A DNA stretch of 5,324 bases from an uncultured Variovorax sp. (GCA_903872875.1 CAIQMJ010001013.1:1-5324), one strand, 5' to 3'; shown: positions 1-5,324, counted from the stretch's first letter. Translations and numbers: made by a program. The notes: generated by a model from the letters alone, not told the origin.

Positions 1-4
1 AGCC

Positions 5-259
5 GTGAATTACAGTAAAACAGGATTGGCACTCACAGAGCAGTTCGAAGGTCTGCGGCTAACCGCATACCAGGATCAGGTAGGCCGCTGGACGATAGGG
101 TACGGCCACACGGCAGGCGTGCAGCAAGGCGATACCTGCACCCAGGCGCAGGCGGAGGCATGGTTGGCTTCTGACGTCTCCTGGGCCGTCCAAACGGTAA
201 ATCTGTACGTGACGATAGCCCTGACCCAAGGGGAGTTCGACGCCCTGGTCGACTTCGCC
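5..259 (+). pseudogene. Phage T4-type lysozyme (endolysin), 5' fragment
   Basis: Lysozymes of this family (glycoside hydrolase 24) cleave the MurNAc-GlcNAc bond of peptidoglycan to release phage from the host. The fragment shows the family signature FEGLRLTAYQD followed by WTIGYGHT. Glu15, Asp24 and Thr30 keep the spacing of the T4 catalytic residues Glu11, Asp20 and Thr26. Next come the T-x-A-Q-A-E segment (residues 46-51) and the stretch LTQGEFDALVDFA (73-85), which in the family normally continues into an F-N-x-G segment and a C-terminal lobe. Here it switches to release factor sequence. Family members are usually about 145-165 residues, so nearly half is missing. There is no signal peptide in the visible part. 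The fragment points to a prophage at or beyond the left edge. The family call is firm; whether the truncation exists in the genome is not. Confidence 0.85.
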
Positions 260-1072
260 CCGCCCCCTGCTGCCCGCCCAGCGCTGCAACGTGTTGTCGA
301 GCCGAGCGAAAGCGAATTCACCGGAGTGGTGTTCAAAATCCAGGCCAACATGGATCCAGCCCATCGCGACCGCATCGCGTTCGTACGCGTGTGCTCGGGA
401 CGCTTCGACCGTGGCATGAAGCTGAAGATCTGCCGCAACCTGCGCGTGATCAAGACCACCAACGTCATGTCCTTCCTCTCGCAGCGGCGCGAACTGCTGG
501 AGCATGCCTATCCCGGCGACATCATCGGGATTCCGAACCACGGCCTGCTGCAGTTGGGCGACACGCTCACTGAAGGTGAGATGCTGCAGTTCACTGGCCT
601 GCCGTTCTTCGCGCCCGAGCTGTTCCGCACCGTGGAGGTCGTGGATCCGATGCGCACGAAGCAATTGCGCACGGGCCTGAAGCAGTTGGGCGAGGAGGGT
701 GCGATCCAGGTGTTCCAACCTCAGGCGGGCGGCGTCATGCTGCTGGGCGCGGTCGGCGTGCTGCAGTTCGAGGTCGTTGCGCATCGGCTCAAGCACGAGT
801 ATGGCGTCGATGCACGGATGACGCCCGCGCCCTACCAGGTGGCGCGCTGGGTGACCGCCGACGATCCGCTCGAGTTGCGCAGGTTCATCGATGCCAACGC
901 GCACCGGGTGGTGTTTGACGCCGTGAACGCGCCGGCGCTCGTGGCCGGCCACAAGGCGGAGCTTATGGTGGTGCAGGAGCGTTGGACCGGCGTGCGCTTC
1001 CATGCATTGCGCGAGCACGCCGGGCTGGTGTTCCACGAGCATGCGCGGCCCCATGTCGCAGGTTCGGCATGA
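5..1072 (+). CDS. Chimeric ORF: phage lysozyme N-terminus fused in frame to release factor 3 C-terminus
   Basis: The frame runs 355 codons from a GTG start to TGA without interruption, yet the two ends belong to unrelated families. Residues 1-79 are a T4-type phage lysozyme. Residues ~86-355 are the post-GTPase part of peptide chain release factor 3. Residues 80-85 (ALVDFA) suit both. The GTG start gives the N-terminus expected of short endolysins (NYSKTGLALTEQFEGLR), but only four bases lie upstream, so no ribosome binding site can be judged and the frame stays open to the window edge. Neither activity should survive intact: the lysozyme lacks its C-terminal lobe and RF3 lacks its GTPase domain. 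By hand count, bases 1-240 are about 59% GC and use several A/T-ending codons (aat, agt, aaa, aca, cta, ata). Bases 241-300 are about 73% GC. I infer a recombination product or an assembly chimera, not a working enzyme. Confidence 0.85.
   Translation: MNYSKTGLALTEQFEGLRLTAYQDQVGRWTIGYGHTAGVQQGDTCTQAQAEAWLASDVSWAVQTVNLYVTIALTQGEFDALVDFAPPPAARPALQRVVEPSESEFTGVVFKIQANMDPAHRDRIAFVRVCSGRFDRGMKLKICRNLRVIKTTNVMSFLSQRRELLEHAYPGDIIGIPNHGLLQLGDTLTEGEMLQFTGLPFFAPELFRTVEVVDPMRTKQLRTGLKQLGEEGAIQVFQPQAGGVMLLGAVGVLQFEVVAHRLKHEYGVDARMTPAPYQVARWVTADDPLELRRFIDANAHRVVFDAVNAPALVAGHKAELMVVQERWTGVRFHALREHAGLVFHEHARPHVAGSA
242..259 (+). other. Putative fusion junction: shared ALVDFA-coding segment
   Basis: The 18 bases GCCCTGGTCGACTTCGCC encode ALVDFA. 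In T4-type lysozymes the string QFDALVxFA(F)N lies at this point. In RF3 a string like ALVD(W/F/L)AP leads into the same proline-rich linker that follows here. Sequence to the left is lysozyme only and sequence to the right is RF3 only, so the crossover falls within or next to this segment. GC content rises here as well. The identity of the two parent sequences at base level is inferred from protein families, not seen. Confidence 0.6.
242..1072 (+). pseudogene. prfC: Peptide chain release factor 3, C-terminal portion without the GTPase domain
   Basis: RF3 is a translational GTPase that recycles RF1/RF2 from the ribosome after termination. This segment covers the RF3 regions after the G domain: the linker into domain II (residues ~86-105 of the ORF), the hallmark FKIQANMDPAHRDRIAF (110-126), AYPGDIIGIPNHG (168-180), GDTLTEGE (185-192), FTGLPFFAPELFR (196-208), QLGEEGAIQVF (227-237), GAVGVLQFEVVAHRLKHEYG (248-267) and a final LREHAG (335-340). 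All are strong RF3 motifs and read like Burkholderiales versions. Full RF3 is about 525-540 residues. The missing 5' part holds the P-loop, switch regions and NKxD, so this piece cannot bind GTP. The tail after residue 340 (LVFHEHARPHVAGSA) is divergent. The stop overlaps the start of the transporter. In an intact genome this would be ordinary prfC; the truncation coincides exactly with the lysozyme junction. Confidence 0.88.
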
Positions 1073-2295
1073 GGACGTCGCTCGCCGGCTACGGGAAGGT
1101 CGTCGTTCGCCATAGGCGGCTACTGGGTTTCGGCGCCTTGCTGATGGCGATGTCCAGTGCCGGCCAGACCTTCTTCATCGCCTTGTTCGGCGCGCACGTC
1201 CGGGACGCTTTTGATCTGTCGGACGGTTCATTCGGAACCGTGTATGCCGCAGCGACGATGGCCAGCGCCTTGACGGTGGCGTGGGCCGGACGCTTCGTTG
1301 ATTCTATGAGCGTGCGCAGGTTCACGGCGGGCATCGCCGTCATGCTGTCGAGCGCCTGCCTGCTGCTCGCCTGGAGCCCCAGCCTGCCGGTGCTTGTTGT
1401 CAGCCTGTATCTGCTTCGCCTGTCCGGGCAGGGGTTGATGGTTCACACGGCCATGACCACCGTCGCGCGCGCTCTGCCCAACGACCGTGGCAAGGCGATC
1501 GGCTTGGCGGCGCTTGGCCTAGCGCTGGGTGAGGCGCTGTTTCCGATGGCTGCGGTGGGGGGTATTTCCTCGCTGGGATGGCGGCCGGTCTGGGTGGCCA
1601 ATGCGGCGTTCGTCCTGCTGGGATCGGCGCTGGCGTTGATGCTTGTGCATACCCGTTCGGGCGGTCCGACGGCCTTCGCCGCACCCGCGCCTGCGCCAGT
1701 CCGGAAGGAATCCGCCATATGGCGCAACCCGCGCTTCGCGCGCAGCCTGCCCCTGCTGCTGTGCGCCCCGTTCATGTCGACCGGCATCTTCTTCCACCAG
1801 GCCCGGCTGGCGCAGGAAAAGGACTGGAGCCTTCGCCTGATCGCCACCTGGTTCGTGGCATACGCCCTGTCTCGCGCCGTGTCGCTGCTGTGGGTCGGAG
1901 CGGTCCTGGACCGGCATTCCGCGGCGCGCGTCCTGCCGCTGCTCGCCGTGCCATTGGGCCTGGCCATGCTGCTCATTGCCGTCGTGCGGCAGCCTTGGGT
2001 GGTTCCCGTCTACATGCTCCTCTTCGGCTTGGCCGCTGCAGCCTCCAGCAGCTTGGAAACGGCTTTGTGGGCGGAAACCTATGGGCCGCACCGCCTCGGC
2101 CGTGTCCGCGCGCTGACCCAGGGATGGGGCGTATTGGCAAGCGGGCTGGCTCCCGCAGTCATGGGGTTGCTTCTCGACCGAGGGGTGTCGCTGTCGGCCC
2201 AGGCTGTCGGGCTGCTGCTAATTGCAGTGGCCGCAGGCCTGTTCGCCAGCGATCTGATTCACGCCGTCGGCAACACCAAGCCACAGGCACGATGA
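1069..2295 (+). CDS. Major facilitator superfamily (MFS) transporter, 12 predicted helices
   Basis: This is an inner-membrane secondary transporter of 408 residues; the substrate cannot be read from the sequence. Twelve hydrophobic segments are visible at roughly residues 18-41, 56-77, 88-103, 105-126, 143-164, 172-193, 226-244, 258-280, 288-306, 309-328, 350-369 and 376-395, with a long polar loop rich in Ala/Pro (194-225) between the two six-helix halves. The MFS motif A between helices 2 and 3 appears as WAGRFVDSMSVRR (72-84), and a degenerate copy, GAVLDRHSAARV (277-288), lies between helices 8 and 9. The ATG at 1069 was chosen over an in-frame TTG at 982. It makes a 4-base ATGA overlap with the RF3 stop, has an AGG six bases upstream, and places helix 1 at the normal distance from the N-terminus. 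The gene is translationally coupled to its neighbours on both sides. No family closer than MFS is claimed. Confidence 0.88.
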   Translation: MRTSLAGYGKVVVRHRRLLGFGALLMAMSSAGQTFFIALFGAHVRDAFDLSDGSFGTVYAAATMASALTVAWAGRFVDSMSVRRFTAGIAVMLSSACLLLAWSPSLPVLVVSLYLLRLSGQGLMVHTAMTTVARALPNDRGKAIGLAALGLALGEALFPMAAVGGISSLGWRPVWVANAAFVLLGSALALMLVHTRSGGPTAFAAPAPAPVRKESAIWRNPRFARSLPLLLCAPFMSTGIFFHQARLAQEKDWSLRLIATWFVAYALSRAVSLLWVGAVLDRHSAARVLPLLAVPLGLAMLLIAVVRQPWVVPVYMLLFGLAAAASSSLETALWAETYGPHRLGRVRALTQGWGVLASGLAPAVMGLLLDRGVSLSAQAVGLLLIAVAAGLFASDLIHAVGNTKPQAR

Positions 2296-3026
2296 AGAAG
2301 ACGATCAAACCTGTTCAGCGGCAGCTTGTGTGGCGCATGCGGCGCCACTGTCCTGCGGCGCTTTCAATTGTCGAATGGGAGATGCAGGCTCTGGATGGCG
2401 TTTCGGATGCAGGGCAGGTCGATTGCGAGCCGAGCGCACTCCACACGTTGAGGATCGCTGCGGTCACCGATGCGCTAGGTGCCGCAGGCGCTCGCGCGAT
2501 CGGCGACCTTGGCTGCGGCAGCGGCGCGCTGTTGTCTCGACTGTTGGCGGACGCACGGTTCGAGCGAATCGTGGGCGTCGAGATGGCCCTGGGCGTGCTA
2601 ACGCGCGCCGAGCGAATGGCGTCGGGCGTCGCACTGGGCAGCGGACGGCTGACGTTGATTCATGGTTCTTTTCTGGAGCACCATTCAGCTCTCCATGCAC
2701 TGGATGCCATCGCCATGTTGGAGACAATCGAACATGTGCCGCCTGGCAGGCTTTCCCGCCTGGAAGGCCTCGTCTTCGGCGACTACAGGCCCCGGCATGT
2801 CGTCATCACCACGCCCAACGTCGAATGCAACGCGCTGCTCGGCGTACCGGAGGGGCGGCACAGGGAGCCGGGTCACTTCTTCGAGTGGTCTCGCGCCAAG
2901 TTCGAGGCGTGGGCCACGGGCACGGCACGCCGCAACGCGTACGAAGTCCATTTCCGTGGCATCGGTGAGTGCCATCCATGCTTCGGCAGTCCAACCCAGA
3001 TGGCCGAATTCACCCGTCGAAACTGA
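2292..3026 (+). CDS. Hen1-like SAM-dependent RNA 3'-terminal ribose 2'-O-methyltransferase, short stand-alone form
   Basis: Hen1 enzymes methylate the 2'-OH of the 3'-terminal nucleotide of RNA, using S-adenosylmethionine and a bound metal. This 244-residue protein has the class I methyltransferase fold motifs: DLGCGSG (72-78) for SAM binding and the acidic Glu97 ending the second strand (IVGVE). It also has Hen1-specific features: ETIEH (Glu144, Glu147, His148), TTPNVECN (173-180), HFFEW (His195) and a closing GSPTQMAEF (232-240). Glu-x-x-Glu-His plus the later His are the four metal ligands known in Hen1, and all are present. Bacterial Hen1 is usually about 460 residues with an N-terminal ligase-like domain and a Pnkp partner in RNA repair. 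Here only ~70 unrelated-looking residues precede the SAM motif and no Pnkp is in view. The ATG at 2292 overlaps the transporter stop (ATGA), with a weak AGG four bases upstream. The family call is strong; the actual RNA substrate is unknown. Confidence 0.82.
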   Translation: MKKTIKPVQRQLVWRMRRHCPAALSIVEWEMQALDGVSDAGQVDCEPSALHTLRIAAVTDALGAAGARAIGDLGCGSGALLSRLLADARFERIVGVEMALGVLTRAERMASGVALGSGRLTLIHGSFLEHHSALHALDAIAMLETIEHVPPGRLSRLEGLVFGDYRPRHVVITTPNVECNALLGVPEGRHREPGHFFEWSRAKFEAWATGTARRNAYEVHFRGIGECHPCFGSPTQMAEFTRRN

Positions 3027-3031
3027 TTCTC

Positions 3032-3901
3032 ATGTCCCTTCCATTCTTACAGGTGGCGCTGATCGGCAAATACCAGTCCCCGGGCATACGCAGCGTGCTG
3101 GAGCGCATCGGGACCTTTCTGACGCAACGAAATATCAAGGTGCATCTCGAGAGCGCCACCGCGGCCAACACCGGCCTGACGGGTTGGGGGGCCTACTCGA
3201 TGGACGATCTGGGCCGCTCCTGCGAACTCGCCATCGTTGCGGGGGGCGATGGAACCATGCTCAGCTGCGCGCGCGCGCTCGCGCCCCATGGCGTTGCGCT
3301 GCTGGGGGTGAATCTGGGCCGGCTGGGTTTCATGGCCGACACGCCGATGGATCGCATGAATGAGGTTCTGGGCCCGGTCCTCGAGGGCACCTGCGAGCAC
3401 GAAAGCCGGGCCATGCTCGAAGGGCGGGTGTTTCGCGGCGCCCGCTGCATCGCTGCGGGGATCGCGCTCAACGAGGTGGCCATCCATCGATCCTCGGCGC
3501 TGGGCGCGGTCGAGGTTGCGATCAGCTTCGACGATGCGCCCATTGCCTCGGTGCTCGCCGACGGCTTGATCGTGTCGTCGCCCACCGGGAGCACTGCCTA
3601 CGGCATGGCAGCAGGAGGGCCCATCCTCCATCCGGCCATCGATGCATGGATCGTCGTGGCGATCGCCGCGCGCACCGTCGTCGACCGACCGCTGGCGCTT
3701 CCTCAGTGCGGCCCGATCGAACTCCTCATGGGTCGCGACAGTGCGGTGAGTTTCGATGGCCAGTTGCACACAGCGTTGCAACCAGGCGATCGGGTGCGCA
3801 TCGTCAAGGCAGCGCATCCTGCTCGTTTCGTGCACCCGCGTGGCTGGCGCTATTTCGATACGCTTCGCGAGAAGCTCCACTGGTATGGCAATGGCGCCTG
3901 A
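3032..3901 (+). CDS. nadK: NAD kinase (ATP/polyphosphate-NAD 2'-kinase)
   Basis: This cytoplasmic enzyme makes NADP+ from NAD+ by phosphorylating the adenosine ribose 2'-OH. The 289-residue length is normal. In order it shows VALIGKY (8-14), the phosphate-donor motif GGDGTML (71-77) with the conserved Asp73, NLGRLGFM (94-101), LNEVAIHR (146-153) with the conserved Asn-Glu pair, ADGLIVSSPTGSTAYGMAAG (176-195), and a C-terminal FVHPRGWRYFDTLREKLHW (266-284). The ATG at 3032 gives the expected N-terminus right before the first beta strand. An earlier in-frame ATG at 2969 lies inside the methyltransferase gene and is rejected. The gap to the methyltransferase stop is five bases and no clear ribosome binding site is visible, so coupled translation is likely. 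One oddity: the usual PxxPH(T/S) segment is AIAART (210-215), lacking both prolines and the histidine. The protein could therefore be a divergent paralogue. Confidence 0.92.
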   Translation: MSLPFLQVALIGKYQSPGIRSVLERIGTFLTQRNIKVHLESATAANTGLTGWGAYSMDDLGRSCELAIVAGGDGTMLSCARALAPHGVALLGVNLGRLGFMADTPMDRMNEVLGPVLEGTCEHESRAMLEGRVFRGARCIAAGIALNEVAIHRSSALGAVEVAISFDDAPIASVLADGLIVSSPTGSTAYGMAAGGPILHPAIDAWIVVAIAARTVVDRPLALPQCGPIELLMGRDSAVSFDGQLHTALQPGDRVRIVKAAHPARFVHPRGWRYFDTLREKLHWYGNGA

Positions 3902-4011
3902 CAGCTGCAGAATCCCTGTGCGCAGTGGGCCGTCGGCGTTCCCGCCTGCACCGCTGGCCTAGAATTCCGTCCATGCCCGTCCTGACTCCGCCCTCTGGCC
4001 ACCCGCGCTTT

Positions 4012-4032
4012 GGCGCAGGCCGCGCCTGCGCC
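4012..4032. repeat. Perfect 9-bp stem hairpin downstream of nadK
   Basis: GGCGCAGGC (4012-4020) and its exact reverse complement GCCTGCGCC (4024-4032) flank a three-base loop, CGC. The stem is almost all G-C and lies about 110 bases after the NAD kinase stop. No T-run follows on either strand, so it is not a standard intrinsic terminator. It could halt transcription with Rho, protect a 3' end, or be a chance product of GC-rich DNA. Confidence 0.5.
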
Positions 4033-4085
4033 GAGCGGAGGGGCTCGCTCCACGCCACAGGATCCACCGGGCCAGCCGTTACGTC

Positions 4086-4325
4086 GTTTCGACCGGCACC
4101 GCCATAGCGCAGCCTCATCCGACTGCGGCCTCACGACGGCCAGCTCACCGCTTCTCATGCCGCACCGCCTCTCGCCGGGCGCCAGGCTTCTTCTTCGGCA
4201 CGTGAGAGGCATCACCTTCTTCGACCCGGCCGGAAATCCGCGCCGGCGTTTTTCCACCGAGCCTCGTGCATCACATTCTTTCTCGAGAACCAGCCGGGTC
4301 GACCCGGTCGCGGACCGGTCGAAAC
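4086..4325. repeat. Widely spaced 11-bp inverted repeat
   Basis: GTTTCGACCGG at 4086-4096 is the exact reverse complement of CCGGTCGAAAC at 4315-4325. The arms are 218 bases apart and bracket most of the region upstream of the phosphoethanolamine transferase. The right arm overlaps the 8-base palindrome GACCGGTC (4313-4320). Paired operator half-sites or a looped leader are possible. An 11-bp match of this kind is not strong evidence alone. Confidence 0.4.
4294..4320. promoter_or_regulatory. Clustered palindromes, possible operator
   Basis: A perfect 14-base palindrome CCGGGTCGACCCGG (4294-4307) is followed five bases later by the 8-base palindrome GACCGGTC (4313-4320). Both are built on a GGTCGA/GGTC-like core, and the core recurs at 4086-4096. 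They lie just before the GTG at 4338, where an operator could sit. If translation instead starts at the GTG at 4266, they are inside the coding region. No known regulator motif was recognised. Confidence 0.3.
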
Positions 4326-4337
4326 AGCCCCCCTCCA

Positions 4338-5324
4338 GTGCCCCCGCGTTCTTGGCTGCCCGCCTACATCGAGCCTTTGCTGTGCGTGATGCTGCTGTGC
4401 GCCGCCTACCTGGCCTTCGACGTCGGCATACGCGACACCGGCAAGGCTGTCGTGGTGTTCCTGCTCGGTGCGTATGTGCTGCTTTCGATGTCCGCGCGAC
4501 TGCGTTGGAGCCGCGCCCTCGAAGTGTCCTGGCGTCTTGGTTTCGTTCTGGACCTGCTGATCCGGTCTTTCCTCATGTCGGTCTACCAGACCAACCCCGA
4601 CGCTGCCCTGGTGCTCGATGCGGTGGGCAACACTTCCGCAGGTGAATCGAGGGAATTCATCGAGCACCATGCAGTGGATATCGCGATCCATCTGTTTGCC
4701 GCCGCCTTCGTCGCATTTGCCTCGGTATGGTTGCTGCGCGCTCGCAAGCCGCCCCGCTTCCGAGTGCGCACCTTCGGCGTCGTCGTGCTGCTGCTCGCAG
4801 GCCTGCATGTCAATGCGACGGTCCGCGCAGCCAACCCCTTCATCTACTGGCCGTCCCAAGCCAGGGAATACGCGCGCTACCAGGACAGCATTCGACTGCT
4901 TTCATCCACGCGCGAGGCTACTGCCGGCGCGATCGACGCGATGCAGGTGGAATACGTGGGCCCGGATCGCAATACCGTCGCGGTCGTGATCGGCGAGAGC
5001 ATCTACCGAGGCAACTGGAGCCTGTACGGCTACCCGCGAAGGACGTCGCCCGAGCTGGACGCCCGTGCTGGCAACCTGCTGGTGTTTCGCGACGTTCTGG
5101 CCGCGCACAGCAATACCGTCGGGGCGTTTCGCCACATGCTGACTGCCAAGGATCGACAGAATGGACTGGACGCGGATGCGCTGCCAAGCGTCACGCTGCT
5201 TGCGAAGGTCGCCGGCTATAAGACCTTCTGGATATCGAACCAGCATGATCGCTACATCAACAACCGCTTCGCGCACGAGGCCGACGTCACCGCGTTCCTG
5301 AACACCGGCGGCAGGCGCAGTGAC
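4338..5324 (+). CDS. Phosphoethanolamine transferase (EptA/CptA-type sulfatase fold), N-terminal part, runs off window
   Basis: Enzymes of this family sit in the inner membrane and move phosphoethanolamine from phosphatidylethanolamine onto lipid A, core sugars or periplasmic glucans. Counting from 4338, 329 residues are present with no stop. Five hydrophobic helices lie near 10-27, 36-50, 67-82, 114-134 and 144-160, as in EptA. The periplasmic loop carries the family's YQTNPDAA (83-90). The catalytic domain opens with VAVVIGES (214-221; Glu220 a metal ligand), SLYGYPRRTSPELD (228-241), and AHSNTVGAFRHMLT (256-269), where Thr260 fits the nucleophile. The later Asp/His metal ligands lie beyond the window. 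The start is uncertain: there is no in-frame ATG before helix 1, so GTG at 4338 or at 4266 is needed, and neither has a good ribosome binding site. 4338 was chosen because it leaves a short N-terminus before helix 1. The specific acceptor cannot be told, so no symbol is given. Confidence 0.85.
   Translation, partial: MPPRSWLPAYIEPLLCVMLLCAAYLAFDVGIRDTGKAVVVFLLGAYVLLSMSARLRWSRALEVSWRLGFVLDLLIRSFLMSVYQTNPDAALVLDAVGNTSAGESREFIEHHAVDIAIHLFAAAFVAFASVWLLRARKPPRFRVRTFGVVVLLLAGLHVNATVRAANPFIYWPSQAREYARYQDSIRLLSSTREATAGAIDAMQVEYVGPDRNTVAVVIGESIYRGNWSLYGYPRRTSPELDARAGNLLVFRDVLAAHSNTVGAFRHMLTAKDRQNGLDADALPSVTLLAKVAGYKTFWISNQHDRYINNRFAHEADVTAFLNTGGRRSD

Larger units (their letters stand above)
3902..4337. 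other. Intergenic stretch with hairpin and palindromes, no convincing gene
   Basis: About 436 bases separate the NAD kinase from the next gene if that gene starts at 4338 (364 if it starts at 4266). Open frames here on either strand give Arg/Pro/Ser-rich translations without family motifs. A weak -10-like TAGAAT lies at 3960-3965 with no good -35 partner. A 9-bp hairpin lies at 4012-4032 and symmetric elements at 4086-4096 and 4294-4325. No tRNA was recognised. Confidence 0.55.

Noticed and set aside
59..1054. Long minus-strand open frame opposite the lysozyme-RF3 ORF
   Set aside because: The His/Arg/Gln-rich translation has no motifs and is the usual antisense shadow of a GC-rich coding strand.
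982..1068. 29-residue N-terminal extension of the transporter from a TTG at 982
   Set aside because: It lies inside the conserved RF3 frame, is Arg/Cys-rich with no membrane character, and the ATG at 1069 has a spaced AGG and the ATGA overlap.
1578..2291. Long in-frame extension upstream of the Hen1-like gene
   Set aside because: It overlaps the transporter in another frame and reads as Arg/Ala/Gly-rich shadow sequence. Family homology is only seen from about 2500 on, and ATG 2292 is well placed.
3047..3880. Minus-strand open frame opposite the NAD kinase
   Set aside because: It is a shadow of a gene with unmistakable NAD kinase motifs, and its own translation shows no domain.
3960..3965. 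TAGAAT as a promoter -10 box
   Set aside because: No credible -35 hexamer at 16-18 bases upstream, and the nearest supported gene starts more than 300 bases downstream.
3973..4107. 44-codon ATG frame in the intergenic stretch
   Set aside because: No ribosome binding site; Pro/Arg/Ser-rich translation without resemblance to known small proteins.
4108..4127. Small hairpin CGCAG...CTGCG, considered as part of a terminator or tRNA-like fold
   Set aside because: Only five base pairs with a ten-base loop, no T-run, and no cloverleaf can be drawn around it.
3850..4257. Minus-strand frame across the intergenic region
   Set aside because: Arg/Cys/Gly-rich composition, overlap with the nadK end, and no family signature.
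4010..4645. 211-codon + strand frame overlapping the phosphoethanolamine transferase
   Set aside because: Its second half is an Arg-rich frame shadow of the membrane domain, and the first half has no recognisable motif.

Overview
The window is GC-rich DNA from a proteobacterium, most likely a member of the Burkholderiales. The basis is recalled family resemblance: the release factor 3 tail and the NAD kinase both read like Bordetella/Comamonadaceae-type proteins. No ribosomal RNA or other strong taxonomic marker is present. All recognisable genes lie on the + strand.

Layout. (1) At 5-1072 one uninterrupted reading frame joins the first ~80 residues of a phage T4-type lysozyme (endolysin) to the last ~275 residues of peptide chain release factor 3 (PrfC). 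The seam lies in a short stretch, about 242-259, that encodes ALVDFA, a string both families plausibly carry at that point. The lysozyme keeps its catalytic Glu-Asp-Thr set but loses its C-terminal lobe. RF3 has lost its whole GTPase domain. This is either a recombination scar at a prophage edge or an assembly chimera. (2) At 1069-2295 is a 12-helix major facilitator transporter that overlaps the RF3 stop by ATGA. (3) At 2292-3026 is a stand-alone methyltransferase closely resembling the catalytic domain of Hen1, the 3'-terminal RNA ribose 2'-O-methyltransferase. It again overlaps its upstream neighbour by ATGA. (4) At 3032-3901, 5 bases further on, is an NAD kinase with the usual GGDGT and PTGSTAY motifs but an altered PxxPH segment. 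(5) At 3902-4337 is a non-coding stretch with a strong hairpin and, near its end, a cluster of palindromes around GGTCGA/TCGACC. (6) From about 4338 to the window end is the N-terminal part of a five-helix inner-membrane phosphoethanolamine transferase of the EptA/CptA type, cut by the window edge.

How the genes relate. The two 4-base stop/start overlaps and the 5-base gap indicate that the transporter, Hen1-like enzyme and NAD kinase are translated as one coupled unit behind prfC. No shared pathway is evident from the sequence. A short Hen1-type RNA-end methyltransferase, apparently without its ligase-like N-terminal domain and without a visible Pnkp partner, sits between a transporter and an NAD kinase. 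That is the part of the window most likely to hold undescribed biology. The lysozyme-RF3 fusion is the most striking structural oddity, but it must first be cleared as an artefact.
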